Assembly (NCBI GenBank): GCA_965220955.1
Contig: CBDCRK010000037.1
Coordinates: forward strand, 186,001 to 250,000
Direction of reading: 5' to 3'
DNA: 64,000 nt
Source of the DNA: CBDCRK01 sp965220955
GTDB lineage: Bacteria > Desulfobacterota > Binatia > Bin18 > CBDCRK01
Part shown: positions 26,139 through 34,300 of the stretch, piece by piece
Layout: each line of letters begins with the position of its first letter
How positions within the stretch are numbered: position 1 is the first letter of the stretch
Notes under the pieces: generated by a model
Told to the model about the DNA's origin: nothing
Databases searched by the model: none
What the model saw: the letters and a program-made list of their open reading frames with translations, nothing else
Translations under genes and position numbers: made by a program

Positions 26139-27689
26139 ATGGCGTTAAAAGAAAACCTGGAAGAACTTCAACAACGTAACCAAGAAGCCCTGCTGGGTGG
26201 CGGAGAAGAGCGGATTCAGCGCCAGCATGATGCGGGAAAACTCACGGCTAGGGAGCGTGTTGATCTTTTTCTCGACCCGGGCAGCTTTGTGGAGATGGAT
26301 CGCTTTAAGACCCACCGGGGCACCGACTTTGGCATGGATAAAAGAAAAATCGCTGGGGATGGAGTGGTCACGGGCTATGGGACCATTGACGGCCGCCATG
26401 TGTTTGTTTTCTCCCAGGATTTTACCGTGTTTGGTGGATCCTTGAGCCAAGCCTTTGCTGAGAAGATCTGTAAGGTTATGGATCTGGCCATGAAAACCGG
26501 GGCCCCGGTTATCGGGCTTAATGACTCGGGTGGAGCAAGAATCCAAGAGGGAGTGGCAAGCCTTGCTGGCTATGCGGACATTTTCCTGCGCAACGTGCTG
26601 GCCTCGGGCGTTGTTCCTCAGATCTCAGCCATTATGGGCCCCTGTGCTGGAGGAGCGGTCTACTCCCCAGCTATGACCGATTTTATCCTTATGGTTAAGG
26701 GCTCAAGTTATATGTTTATCACCGGTCCAGAGGTAGTTCGTGCGGCCACCCATGAAGAGATATCCATGCAGGATCTGGGTGGGGCCGAGACCCACAACAC
26801 TAAAAGCGGGGTGGCCCACTTTTCTTCCTCCAGTGACCAAGAATGCCTGAGACTTGTCCGCGAGCTGCTAAGCTTCCTCCCTAGCAATAATATGGAAGAC
26901 CCGCCTTTTCGCCCTACTAGCGATGACCCACTCAGGCAGGACGAAAAGCTCAATACTCTTGTCCCGGATAATCCTAAGAGACCCTACAATATCAAGGACA
27001 TTATCCATTCGATAGTCGATGAGCACTATTTCCTAGAGGTACAGACAGATTTTGCCAAAAACATTGTTATTGGATTTGCCCGCCTGGGGGGTCGGTCTGT
27101 GGGTATTGTAGCCAACCAGCCTGCCTACCTTGCTGGCTCTCTGGACATTGATGCTTCAGTGAAAGGAGGGCGGTTTGTTCGCTTCTGCGATTGCTTTAAC
27201 ATTCCTTTGGTAACGTTTGTTGATGTGCCCGGCTATCTTCCCGGCACCGCTCAGGAATACGGAGGTATTATCAGACACGGGGCTAAGCTTCTTTATGCTT
27301 ACTGCGAGTCCACCGTCCCCCGGGTAACAATAATCACCCGCAAGGCCTATGGCGGGGCCTTTGATGTGATGTCTTCCAAGCACATTCGTGGGGACATTAA
27401 CTTTGCTTACCCTACAGCAGAGATTGCGGTGATGGGACCAGACGGAGCGGTCAACATTGTTTTCCGCAACGAAATCGAGAGGGCTGAGGACGCAGAAAAA
27501 GAACGAGAGAGGCTGGTGGAAGAATACCGCCGCACATTTGCCAATCCATTTAAAGCAGCAGAGTTGGGATATATCGATGAGATCATCACCCCTGCCGAGA
27601 CCAGACCCAAGCTTATCCGTGCGCTCAACATGCTGCAGAACAAACGGGAGAAAAATCCGCCCAAAAAGCATGGCAACATTCCCCTCTAA
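26139..27689 (+). CDS. Acyl-CoA carboxylase carboxyltransferase (beta) subunit
   Basis: This 516-residue carboxyltransferase belongs to the PccB/AccD-like family of acyl-CoA carboxylases. It shows the N-terminal RIQRQHDAGKLTARERVD, the acyl-CoA oxyanion segments GARIQEGVASL and GPCAGGAVYSPA, and a C-terminal KHIRGDINFAYPTAEIAVMG biotin/CoA region. The subunit transfers a carboxyl group from carboxybiotin to an acyl-CoA, most likely propionyl-CoA given the mutase at 36743. It shares a TAATG junction with the biotin carboxylase gene. The three subunits are encoded consecutively. Acetyl-CoA or another acyl-CoA cannot be excluded. Confidence 0.9.
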   Translation: MALKENLEELQQRNQEALLGGGEERIQRQHDAGKLTARERVDLFLDPGSFVEMDRFKTHRGTDFGMDKRKIAGDGVVTGYGTIDGRHVFVFSQDFTVFGGSLSQAFAEKICKVMDLAMKTGAPVIGLNDSGGARIQEGVASLAGYADIFLRNVLASGVVPQISAIMGPCAGGAVYSPAMTDFILMVKGSSYMFITGPEVVRAATHEEISMQDLGGAETHNTKSGVAHFSSSSDQECLRLVRELLSFLPSNNMEDPPFRPTSDDPLRQDEKLNTLVPDNPKRPYNIKDIIHSIVDEHYFLEVQTDFAKNIVIGFARLGGRSVGIVANQPAYLAGSLDIDASVKGGRFVRFCDCFNIPLVTFVDVPGYLPGTAQEYGGIIRHGAKLLYAYCESTVPRVTIITRKAYGGAFDVMSSKHIRGDINFAYPTAEIAVMGPDGAVNIVFRNEIERAEDAEKERERLVEEYRRTFANPFKAAELGYIDEIITPAETRPKLIRALNMLQNKREKNPPKKHGNIPL

Positions 27690-27706
27690 TGAGCAAAAGG
27701 CTTACT

Positions 27707-29206
27707 ATGTTTAAAAGGATTCTTATTGCTAATCGAGGCGAGATTGCGGTCCGGGTCATCCGGGCGTGCCAGGAGTTAAGGGTGGAAACCGTAGCGGTCT
27801 ATTCCGAGGCGGACCGTACGGCACTGCACGTGCAATACGCCGACTACGCCTACCTGATTGGTCCTCCACCGGCAGCGGAGAGCTATCTTGTTATCCCTAA
27901 GCTCATTGAGATTGCCAAAAAGAGCAGGGCTGAGGCCATTCATCCGGGATACGGCTTTCTGGCCGAGAACACGACTTTTGCCAATGCCTGCCAAGAAGAA
28001 GGGATTACTTTCATTGGTCCTACCCCTGAAGCCATTGAGCAAATGGGGGATAAAGTGACAGCCAGAGGGATCATGCAGAAGGCCGAAGTGCCGGTAGTTC
28101 CGGGTACGGACATCCTGAGCAGCGAAGAGGAGGTGTTGCAAGCGGTAGAGGACATGGGTCTTCCCGTGATGTTTAAGGCCTCGGCCGGGGGTGGGGGTAA
28201 AGGCATGCGCCTGGTTCATTCCTCTGAGGAGATAGTTTCGGCTCTACGGGCAGTGCGTTCAGAAGCAAAATCCTCATTTGGCGATGACCGTATGTATGTG
28301 GAAAAATTCGTTGAGAAACCCCGGCATGTGGAAGTACAGGTCCTGGCTGACACTTTCGGCCATACGATTCACCTGTATGAAAGGGAGTGCTCCATTCAGC
28401 GTCGTCACCAAAAGGTCATTGAAGAGTCCCCTTCTATGGCTATCGACAACGCCACCCGTGAGGCCATGGGCAAGGTCGCGGTTGAGGCCGCCAAGGCAGT
28501 CAACTATGTTGGAGCAGGAACCGTAGAATTCCTGGTTGATGCTCACCGCAATTTCTATTTTCTGGAAATGAACACTCGCATTCAGGTAGAGCATCCAATT
28601 ACAGAAATGGTGACCGGGGTGGACCTCCTCAAGGCTCAGATCGAGATTGCCGCTGGTGAGCCGCTTGCTCTCCAGCAAAAGGATATCCAGCAGCGGGGTT
28701 GGGCGGTTGAATGCCGGATCTATGCCGAGGACCCGAATAAGGATTTTTTTCCTTCCCCCGGCAAGATCGAGGTCTTACGGGTTCCCGGCGGCAGCGGTAT
28801 CCGCGATGACAGCGGGGTATTTGAGGGCTGGGAGGTGTCTCTCTTCTATGACCCCATGATCTCCAAGCTTGTGGCCTGGGGCCGCACCCGGAACGAGGCA
28901 ATCCAGCGCATGCAACGAGCCTTAGGGGAATATATTGTTGAAGGAATTACTACTAATATCCCTTTCCATCGCTGGGTGCTCCAGCATCCGGCGTTTCTTA
29001 GCGGTGACTTTGACACCGGCTTCATTGGCAAGGAGTACCATGGACTTAAAGCCGAAGAAGACCACCTGCACCAAGAGGTTATTCTGGCAGCGGCAGCGCT
29101 GGCTGCTTATAAACAAGATCAGGCACATACACTGGCCGCGCCGCAGGCTTCTGCAACCACTGTATCGGCATGGAGAGCTACAGGTTGGAAGGAGGGGGTG
29201 AGATAA
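27707..29206 (+). CDS. Acyl-CoA carboxylase biotin carboxylase subunit
   Basis: This 499-residue ATP-grasp enzyme carboxylates biotin on the BCCP with ATP and bicarbonate. It shows the N-terminal FKRILIANRGEIAVRVIRA, the ATP-binding GGGGKGMR near residue 165, and FLEMNTRIQVEHPITE near the active site. I preferred ATG at 27707, which starts with the conserved MFKRIL and has AAAAGG about 7 nt upstream; an ATG at 27689 overlaps the beta-subunit stop and would add six residues. The BCCP gene follows 2 nt after the stop. The subunit is full length for an AccC-type protein. Confidence 0.92.
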   Translation: MFKRILIANRGEIAVRVIRACQELRVETVAVYSEADRTALHVQYADYAYLIGPPPAAESYLVIPKLIEIAKKSRAEAIHPGYGFLAENTTFANACQEEGITFIGPTPEAIEQMGDKVTARGIMQKAEVPVVPGTDILSSEEEVLQAVEDMGLPVMFKASAGGGGKGMRLVHSSEEIVSALRAVRSEAKSSFGDDRMYVEKFVEKPRHVEVQVLADTFGHTIHLYERECSIQRRHQKVIEESPSMAIDNATREAMGKVAVEAAKAVNYVGAGTVEFLVDAHRNFYFLEMNTRIQVEHPITEMVTGVDLLKAQIEIAAGEPLALQQKDIQQRGWAVECRIYAEDPNKDFFPSPGKIEVLRVPGGSGIRDDSGVFEGWEVSLFYDPMISKLVAWGRTRNEAIQRMQRALGEYIVEGITTNIPFHRWVLQHPAFLSGDFDTGFIGKEYHGLKAEEDHLHQEVILAAAALAAYKQDQAHTLAAPQASATTVSAWRATGWKEGVR

Positions 29207-29208
29207 CC

Positions 29209-29709
29209 ATGGCTTACCTCGCAACCCTGGGCGATCAAACTCACCACATTGAAGTGCAAGAGCTGGACGGAAACCTCTACCGCATAACTATTGACGGGGT
29301 TGAGCGGGTTGTGGACGGCAAGCAGCTCTCCGCCCATACCTACTCTCTGCTTGTTGATCAGCGCTCCTTTACCGTTGAGGTCACGGCTAAAGAGGATGCC
29401 TATACCGTCTTTTGCGAGGGCAAGAGCTTTCGTCTTAAACTCCTTGATGAGCGCAGATTACGGCCGGGTGGACAGGCTTCTGATAAGGAGGGTGGAGCCA
29501 AGGAAGTACGAGCCTTTATGCCCGGCAAGATTGTTGACATCCTTGTGGCAGTAGAGGAAGAGGTTGCCAAGGATCAAGGGCTACTCATCATTGAAGCCAT
29601 GAAGATGGAGAACGAAGTACGCTCATCTTCCTCCGGCAAGGTTAAAGAGATCTGTGTCATTCCCGGACAGGCGGTGGAGGCCGGGGAACTTCTAGTTCAG
29701 CTTGAATAA
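29209..29709 (+). CDS. Biotin carboxyl carrier protein
   Basis: This 166-residue carrier has a C-terminal biotinyl domain with the biotinylation motif EAMKMENEV near residue 133, where the lysine carries biotin. It also has an N-terminal beta-rich part and a flexible linker of about 20 residues (RPGGQASDKEGGAKEV). The start at 29209 follows GGAGGGGG and lies 2 nt after the biotin carboxylase stop. It is the third subunit of the acyl-CoA carboxylase encoded here. Its end is close to the start of the ThyX-like gene, 4 nt before ATG 29714. Confidence 0.9.
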   Translation: MAYLATLGDQTHHIEVQELDGNLYRITIDGVERVVDGKQLSAHTYSLLVDQRSFTVEVTAKEDAYTVFCEGKSFRLKLLDERRLRPGGQASDKEGGAKEVRAFMPGKIVDILVAVEEEVAKDQGLLIIEAMKMENEVRSSSSGKVKEICVIPGQAVEAGELLVQLE

Positions 29710-29713
29710 GAAA

Positions 29714-31444
29714 ATGAAGGAAGGGTTCTCAGAGTCTGAGCAAAAGATCCTTGCTCCGTTTTTTACCAACCTGGATGAGCCGGTCTTTGGGCTCAAACTT
29801 CCACAAGAAGTTGCCGGAGCCCTTTTTTCCCGCTACAGCCGCTCCACTAAGAGTCTGCGCCGCACTTTCTTGGACGAGTTCTTGGGCGATCCCGATCTGG
29901 CCCTGGGAGAACTCCTGGGAGGGCCAACCCGCCACGGCGGGCCAGCGCCCGTAAATGATCAAAGTGCCGCCCTCAAAAAGGCCAGGGCCTTCTATGACCG
30001 GGTTCTCATTGTTTATGGGGATGACTCGGTAGCCCAACTTGGAGGAGCCCATATTGCCTGTGAGAACGTCTCGAATGTAGCGGTCAAGTTGCTGGAAGAC
30101 CCTCGCATTGGCATTGCCCCACTAGAAAAGTCGACCCGATATGTCCGCTTCGATCAAAGGAACAAAAACGGAGAGTATTTATTTTATCGGGAACCCCGGA
30201 TCATGGCTTCGCCTCATGGTTCATCTTATCTTGAGGTAATGAACCTGCTCTTTGAAACTTACTCACGCCAGCTCGAGCCCATGATCGAGTATGTAAAAAG
30301 ATCCCTGCCTATTGAGGAGATTGAGCTGAGACATCCGCAAACGGGCGGGCCATTGAGCTATCAAGCGGCGCAGAAAGAGGAAAAGCTTAAGCACTGGGCT
30401 GAAAGCGCGTACCGCTCGACAGTAAGAACCCATGCCTGTGATGTGTTGCGTTCCTATCTCCCGGCAGCAACCCTAACCAATGTTGGCCTTTTTGGGGTTG
30501 GGCAGGCCTTTGAATATCTCTTGACCAAATTCTACTCTCATGAGTTGACTGAGGCCAAAGGTCTGGCTGAAAGCCTGCACGCGGCTCTTAATGACCTTAT
30601 TCCTTCCTTGGTGAAAAGAGCAAAATTCAGTCCTCACCTAGCCGAAACTCCTATTGCCACCCGAGCCCTTGCTTCTCAGCTTCTAACTGCAACGCCTACT
30701 TCCCCGAGCGAATCTGTAACCCCCGTAACCCCAGTAACTTTAGTTGACTATGACCAGCAAGCCGAAGAAAAAGTTATTGCCGCCATTCTCTATCCTCACT
30801 GCCGGCATCCCCTTGGGCAATTGCAGGAAATGGCTAAGAACCTGACGGCAGAGCAGCGTAGCAAAATTCTGGATGAGTACCTCAGCCGGCGACAGCACCG
30901 TAGGGATAAACCTGGTAGGGCACTGGAGCAGGTGTACTACACCTTTGACATCCTGGGTAACTTAGGGCTCTATCGGGACCTTCAGCGACACCGCATCCTA
31001 ACTCAAGAGCGACAGAATTTTACCACTGTCCATGGATACGATACGCCGCCAGAGATTGAAGAAGGCGGGGTGCGGCCTCCCGCGGGGTCGTCCCCAAGAT
31101 TCAAACCGGCCTTTGATCACTGTATGGAGAGGGCGGCACAACTCTACGAGGAAATTTACCCAGACCTCCCTCTTGAAGCCCAATATGTAGTGCCCTTTGC
31201 TTACCGTGTTAGGTGGTACATGAAGCTGAACCTGCGGGAAGCCATACACATAGGCGAGCTACGCACCCTGCCCCAGGGCCATCCTGACTATAGGCTTATT
31301 GTCCAGGAGATGTGGCGAAAGATCCAGGAGGTCCATCCCACCCTGGCCAAGTATGCCAAGTTTATAGATTGGCAAACCTACCGTCTGGGCCGTCTCCAGT
31401 CTGAGATGCGGACAGAGTATAAGAAGTCGGTATATCAAAACTAA
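29714..31444 (+). CDS. Two-domain ThyX-like (FAD-dependent thymidylate synthase family) protein
   Basis: This 576-residue protein contains two ThyX-like modules, whereas a canonical ThyX is about 220-250 residues. The second half has the RHR motif (LQRHRILTQERQNF) but the conserved Ser seven residues later is Asn. The first half lacks RHR at the matching place and has a KSTRYVRFD segment like the FAD or dUMP-binding strand. This long form is found in some bacteria, and whether it makes dTMP is not established. The start could be ATG 29714 or TTG 29702; I chose ATG. The gene is immediately downstream of the acyl-CoA carboxylase operon and may be co-transcribed. Confidence 0.7.
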   Translation: MKEGFSESEQKILAPFFTNLDEPVFGLKLPQEVAGALFSRYSRSTKSLRRTFLDEFLGDPDLALGELLGGPTRHGGPAPVNDQSAALKKARAFYDRVLIVYGDDSVAQLGGAHIACENVSNVAVKLLEDPRIGIAPLEKSTRYVRFDQRNKNGEYLFYREPRIMASPHGSSYLEVMNLLFETYSRQLEPMIEYVKRSLPIEEIELRHPQTGGPLSYQAAQKEEKLKHWAESAYRSTVRTHACDVLRSYLPAATLTNVGLFGVGQAFEYLLTKFYSHELTEAKGLAESLHAALNDLIPSLVKRAKFSPHLAETPIATRALASQLLTATPTSPSESVTPVTPVTLVDYDQQAEEKVIAAILYPHCRHPLGQLQEMAKNLTAEQRSKILDEYLSRRQHRRDKPGRALEQVYYTFDILGNLGLYRDLQRHRILTQERQNFTTVHGYDTPPEIEEGGVRPPAGSSPRFKPAFDHCMERAAQLYEEIYPDLPLEAQYVVPFAYRVRWYMKLNLREAIHIGELRTLPQGHPDYRLIVQEMWRKIQEVHPTLAKYAKFIDWQTYRLGRLQSEMRTEYKKSVYQN

Positions 31445-31508
31445 GCGAAGCCTCAGTGAGCGTTGTCGTTATGCCCGAGAAATCCATCCGGCTCAATCAC
31501 TTTGGGAA

Positions 31509-31771
31509 ATGGAGATGAGCAGATACCAGGAAATCCAGGAAGCGCTCGACAGCGTGAGTCCGACCCCCATTGATCTTCCAAAGCTTTATTTTCTCGGAGA
31601 TACGGGTGCCGGTAAGACTACGATAATAAGGAAGATTCTCGGGACAGAAGAGAGCGCCTTTCCAACCACGAGGCAAAAGCGAACAAGCGAACAACGGTTG
31701 CCCCCACGGAATACGTAATCCGCAACGGCGATGGTTTTGATATAGACGATCGGGTTCCAGCTTGCTGTTGA
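31509..31771 (+). pseudogene. P-loop GTPase fragment broken by an 8-bp tandem duplication
   Basis: The 5' end encodes a P-loop with Walker A GDTGAGKTT in a short N-terminal module (KLYFLGDTGAGKTTIIRKIL). An 8-bp unit AGCGAACA is present twice in tandem at 31678-31693; removing one copy restores TTRQKRTTVAPTEYVI and then DGFDIDD in one frame. The restored frame still stops at 31769-31771, so the protein is also truncated and lacks the rest of a GTPase domain. It therefore looks like a decayed NTPase gene cut off where the higBA cassette begins. Confidence 0.7.
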
Positions 31772-31796
31772 CATGCGTCACGTGACACTTTACACT
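31768..31796 (+). promoter_or_regulatory. Sigma-70-type promoter with internal palindrome for higBA
   Basis: TTGACA at 31768-31773 and TACACT at 31791-31796 are separated by 17 bp. The spacer contains the perfect palindrome GTCACGTGAC at 31777-31786, a natural operator position for the antitoxin. The higB GTG at 31803 is only 6 nt after the -10 box, so a transcript from this promoter would be leaderless. Confidence 0.55.
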
Positions 31797-31802
31797 TGAG
31801 GT

Positions 31803-32084
31803 GTGATCAAAACGTGTGCCGATCGGCACACGCAGGGATTGTACGAGACAGGAAAATCGCAACGATTTCCCGCAGAAATTTGGAAAAGGGCATTGCGGAG
31901 ACTGGAATATCTCGATTTGGCAACGTGTTTGGAAGATTTGCAGGTCCCTCCAAGTAACCGACTTCATAAACTGGAACGGGACCGAGAGGGGCGGTATTCC
32001 ATTTCTGTGAACGATCAATGGCGGATTTGCTTTCGGTTTGTGGATGGCGACGCTGATGACGTTGAGTTAACGGATTATCACTGA
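31803..32084 (+). CDS. higB: HigB-type (RelE/ParE superfamily) toxin
   Basis: This 93-residue toxin is of the HigB/plasmid killer type: an mRNA interferase that acts at the ribosome. Features include the N-terminal ETGKSQRFPAEIWKRALRRLEYLD helix and RLHKLERDREGRYSISVNDQWRICFRF, the beta-sheet core with the conserved HKLxxDxxG and NxxWRxxFRF residues. It starts with GTG, and the promoter at 31768-31796 lies immediately upstream. The antitoxin gene begins 14 nt after its stop. It appears intact and is the only intact copy; the second antitoxin copy at 61560 has no toxin. Confidence 0.9.
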   Translation: MIKTCADRHTQGLYETGKSQRFPAEIWKRALRRLEYLDLATCLEDLQVPPSNRLHKLERDREGRYSISVNDQWRICFRFVDGDADDVELTDYH

Positions 32085-32097
32085 GGCGAGGTAGTAA

Positions 32098-32412
32098 ATG
32101 AGTATTCCTAATAAAAGAGAAAGAAAGGTTCGCCCTACTCATCCGGGGGAGATGCTACGTGAGGATTTCTTGCCCGATTACGGGCTGACAGTATCGAGTT
32201 TTGCTAAGGCCCTTGGGGTGTCGCGTCAGAGCGTGAATGAGCTGCTTCGGGAACGGCGTGCAGTGAGCCCCGAGATGGCGTTGCGTCTCTCTCGTCTGTT
32301 TGGCAACACCCCTGAGTTTTGGTTGAATGCGCAACGCGCAGTTGATCTCTGGGAGGCGACAAGGAACATAAGGAGTAAGATTGAACGTATTGCTCCATTG
32401 AACGCCGCCTAA
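32098..32412 (+). CDS. higA: HigA-type antitoxin (XRE HTH)
   Basis: This 104-residue antitoxin has the HigA/addiction-module XRE domain. The N-terminal motif RPTHPGEMLREDFLPDYGL is diagnostic of HigA-like antidotes, followed by the HTH SFAKALGVSRQSVNELLRERRAVSPEMALRLSRL. It should bind HigB and the palindrome in the promoter. The start is ATG at 32098, 14 nt after higB. An identical protein is encoded by the inverted copy at 61560-61874. Its stop overlaps the attC-like site by a few bases. Confidence 0.93.
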   Translation: MSIPNKRERKVRPTHPGEMLREDFLPDYGLTVSSFAKALGVSRQSVNELLRERRAVSPEMALRLSRLFGNTPEFWLNAQRAVDLWEATRNIRSKIERIAPLNAA

Positions 32413-32469
32413 CAACTGGTTGGAGTCCAACGCTCGCTGCGCTCGCGCGGCTCAACTAAAACGTTGGGC
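32407..32469 (+). other. attC-like integron recombination site after higA
   Basis: The site begins with GCCTAAC (RYYYAAC core) at 32407-32413 and ends with GTTGGGC (GTTRRRY core) at 32463-32469. The 63-bp body contains an internal imperfect inverted repeat (CGCTCGCTGCGCTCGCG). These are the features of an integron attC site. An inverted copy is at 61503-61565. Recombination activity has not been shown. Confidence 0.7.
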
Positions 32470-32502
32470 CTCACCAAAGTTGTGCGAAAGGACCGCTGGA
32501 CC

Positions 32503-32938
32503 ATGAAGGACTTGCGCTGGGATGTCTTTCTTTTCTATGCCATGCGTCCGAAGATAAGGACGAGGTTGCACGCCCTCTTGCAAACCTGCTTGCCGGTCAT
32601 CGCTTGCATGTATGGAGAGACGAAGGCGAGATTCGGCCTGGCGATAGTCTTCGTACAAAAATAGATGAAGGTCTTTCTGCTTCTAGGTTTGGCCTCATCG
32701 TCTTTAGCCCGCACTTCTTGGCAAAGCCATGGACCAAGGCCGAGTTGGGTGGGCTCTTTGCTCGTGAGACCCTCGGACCAAAGGTACTGATCCCCCTTTG
32801 GCATGGTGTGGACGCCAAAGATGTTATCTCGCAATCCCCACTCCTGGCGGATCGGCTAGCGTTGAACACAACCGCCGGGCTTGGAGTCATAGCGGCGCGT
32901 ATCGCCAAAATGCTTCGTGAAGAGACCCCTGGATATCG
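32503..32938 (+). pseudogene. TIR-domain protein, frameshifted (copy A)
   Basis: A start at 32503 encodes MKDLRWDVFLFYA, the beginning of a TIR domain, but the frame then changes near 32540. In another frame ASEDKDEVARPL is followed by HVWRDEGEIRPGDSLRTKIDEGL and SRFGLIVFSPHFLAKPWTKAEL, which are typical TIR sequence including the conserved region around the catalytic Glu. Adding one C in TATGCCATGCG (GCCCAT) would restore FYAHASEDKDE in one frame, consistent with a 1-nt deletion. Copy A extends further to about 32938 (AGLGVIAARIAKMLREE) before transposase-type sequence begins. TIR proteins in bacteria often act as NADases in phage defence; this one is likely inactive. Confidence 0.75.
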
Positions 32939-33247
32939 CCCTGGGAGCAGCTACGGCATCAGGTGTATCTGGGGAGTGAGGGGTTTGTGGAGCAGATGGC
33001 AGAGCTGGCGAAAGCGAGCGCAGACCCAGAGATCCCGTTACGCCAGCGTGAGCCGGTGGTGAGGAGTGTAAAGGAGATAGTTGCGCGGGTGGCTCAGGCC
33101 TATGGCCAGGAGGTGAGCGAGGTAGAACGGCGCAGTCAGCGCCCGAGTGAAGCGCGGCGGCTTGGGGGGGCTGAGCTGCGGGTACTCGGGCAGCGCTTTG
33201 GGTTGGGGTACACGGCGGTGAGTCGGCGAGTAGATGTAGAAACCTAA
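32939..33247 (+). pseudogene. C-terminal remnant of a REP-associated (Y1-type) transposase
   Basis: In frame from 32939 the sequence reads PWEQLRHQVYLGSEGFVEQM, then RQREPVVRSVKEIVARVAQAYG and a terminal helix-turn-helix with RVLGQRFGLGYTAVSRRV. The YLGSxGFVExM motif and DnaA-like C-terminal HTH mark the C-terminus of REP-associated Y1 transposases (RAYT). The catalytic HUH domain is missing. It follows directly on the truncated TIR coding sequence with no start of its own. Confidence 0.65.
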
Positions 33248-33453
33248 GAGTTTATATATGTAGATGCTGGCCGGTTTATAGATCTATACACTTGTTTATA
33301 GCCATAGAAACTTGCTTATGCTGATAGAAATAGGGACATGCAGTATAATTCAAAGTTAGGTGCATTCGATCTTGTCAATCTATACACGAATGCGCTTGAT
33401 CGTTGCTTTACCTGGCGTTACATTAGGGCGTACACGATGGGGGACGAAGCCCT

Positions 33454-33720
33454 ATGGCAATAGCAGGACTGCACTTGACCGAACAGGAACAAACGGCACT
33501 TGATACCATGGCGCAACACATGGGCAAAACGCCAGACCAATTAGTCCACGACGTTGTTAAGCAACTGATCGCGCAGTTCCAGTCCGAGGATCGCTTAAGT
33601 TTGCTGCGGCAAGCTCGCGGCATGTGGAAAGATCGCACTGACCTCCCATCACTTGCGGACTTGCGCCGCGAATGGGACCGACAGACTGAGCCCGACAATG
33701 GCGACACGACTGCTGATTGA
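33454..33720 (+). CDS. vapB: VapB-like antitoxin
   Basis: This 88-residue protein is a small antitoxin with an N-terminal ribbon-helix-helix-type dimerisation part (HLTEQEQTALDTMAQHMGKTPDQLVHDVVKQLI) and a C-terminal acidic/Trp-rich tail that would contact the toxin. Its stop lies 23 bp beyond the start of the vapC gene, so the two are translationally linked. The pair is a vapBC toxin-antitoxin module with an attC-like site at its 3' end. The antitoxin gene itself is intact. The family name is inferred from the PIN partner. Confidence 0.75.
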   Translation: MAIAGLHLTEQEQTALDTMAQHMGKTPDQLVHDVVKQLIAQFQSEDRLSLLRQARGMWKDRTDLPSLADLRREWDRQTEPDNGDTTAD

Positions 33721-34146
33721 CACGGATGTTTTGATCGATTATCTGCGCGACTACCCCGACGCTGTCAGCTATGTGGAGGCGCAGCAAGAACGACTTCTCA
33801 TCTCTGTAGTGACAGTGGCAGAGCTGTATGCGGGCGTGCATGGCTGTATGCGGGCGTGCATGAAGGCGAGGAACGATCGCGTCTTGAGCGATTCTTGCGG
33901 GCGTTTGAAATTATCCCGCTCGACCTGCGCTTGGCGGTCCAGGGCGGTCTGTACCGCCGAGACTACAGCAAGAGCCACAATGTGGGGCTGGCAGATGCCC
34001 TCATCGCTGCAACGGCGACCCAGCGACAGGTCCCGCTGGTGACGCTCAATCTGAAGCATTTTCCTATGCTCCAGGACCTGATTGTGCCGTACTACAAAGC
34101 GCAACCCAATCCCGCACCTAACCAATGCACGGAACCGACGCGCTGA
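33698..34146 (+). pseudogene. vapC: VapC PIN-domain toxin broken by a 20-bp tandem duplication
   Basis: From ATG 33698 the N-terminus MATRLLIDTDVLIDYLRDYPD gives the PIN nuclease core, with VTVAELYAGVH continuing it. A 20-bp unit GCTGTATGCGGGCGTGCATG then occurs twice in tandem at 33823-33842 and 33843-33862; the extra copy shifts the frame. Removing one copy restores GVHEGEERSRLERFLRAF and the remaining PIN sequence (GLADALIAATATQRQVPLVTLNLKHFPML) to about 34143. The toxin is therefore one reversible slippage event away from an intact PIN protein. Its active-site acids are otherwise present. Confidence 0.85.
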
Positions 34147-34172
34147 AGCGCGGCTCATGCCCAGCGTTAGGC
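34116..34172 (+). other. attC-like site after vapBC
   Basis: ACCTAAC (RYYYAAC) is at 34116-34122 and GTTAGGC (GTTRRRY) at 34166-34172, 57 bp end to end, with an internal hairpin (CGCGCTGAAGCGCGG). It overlaps the end of the vapC frame. With the site at 32407 it suggests that the vapBC and higBA modules are gene cassettes. Confidence 0.65.
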
Positions 34173-34300
34173 CGCGCTGTGATGGGAGACAGTCAGATAT
34201 GAGCCCTAGATCAGATTTTCTTTTTCTATAGCTGTTGAGCTATCATTTCTGGCCACCAAAATCTTAATTTTTGTTTCACGGCTTAGGTATACAGCCAAGT

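Larger units (their letters stand above)
32075..32875 (+). repeat. 801-bp inverted duplication, copy A (end of higB gap, higA, attC, 5' TIR)
   Basis: This segment is nearly identical, in the opposite orientation, to 61097-61897. Both copies are exactly 801 bp with no indels, and I saw only single-base differences, including a G/A within the attC and a G/A in the TIR part. Left of 32075 and right of 32875 the two copies have unrelated sequence. It contains the higA gene, its attC-like site and the first two-thirds of the TIR gene. Confidence 0.9.

Noticed and set aside
33248..33453. A further attC between the transposase remnant and vapB
   Set aside because: GTTAGG and related strings are present but no pair of cores with a foldable centre could be found.
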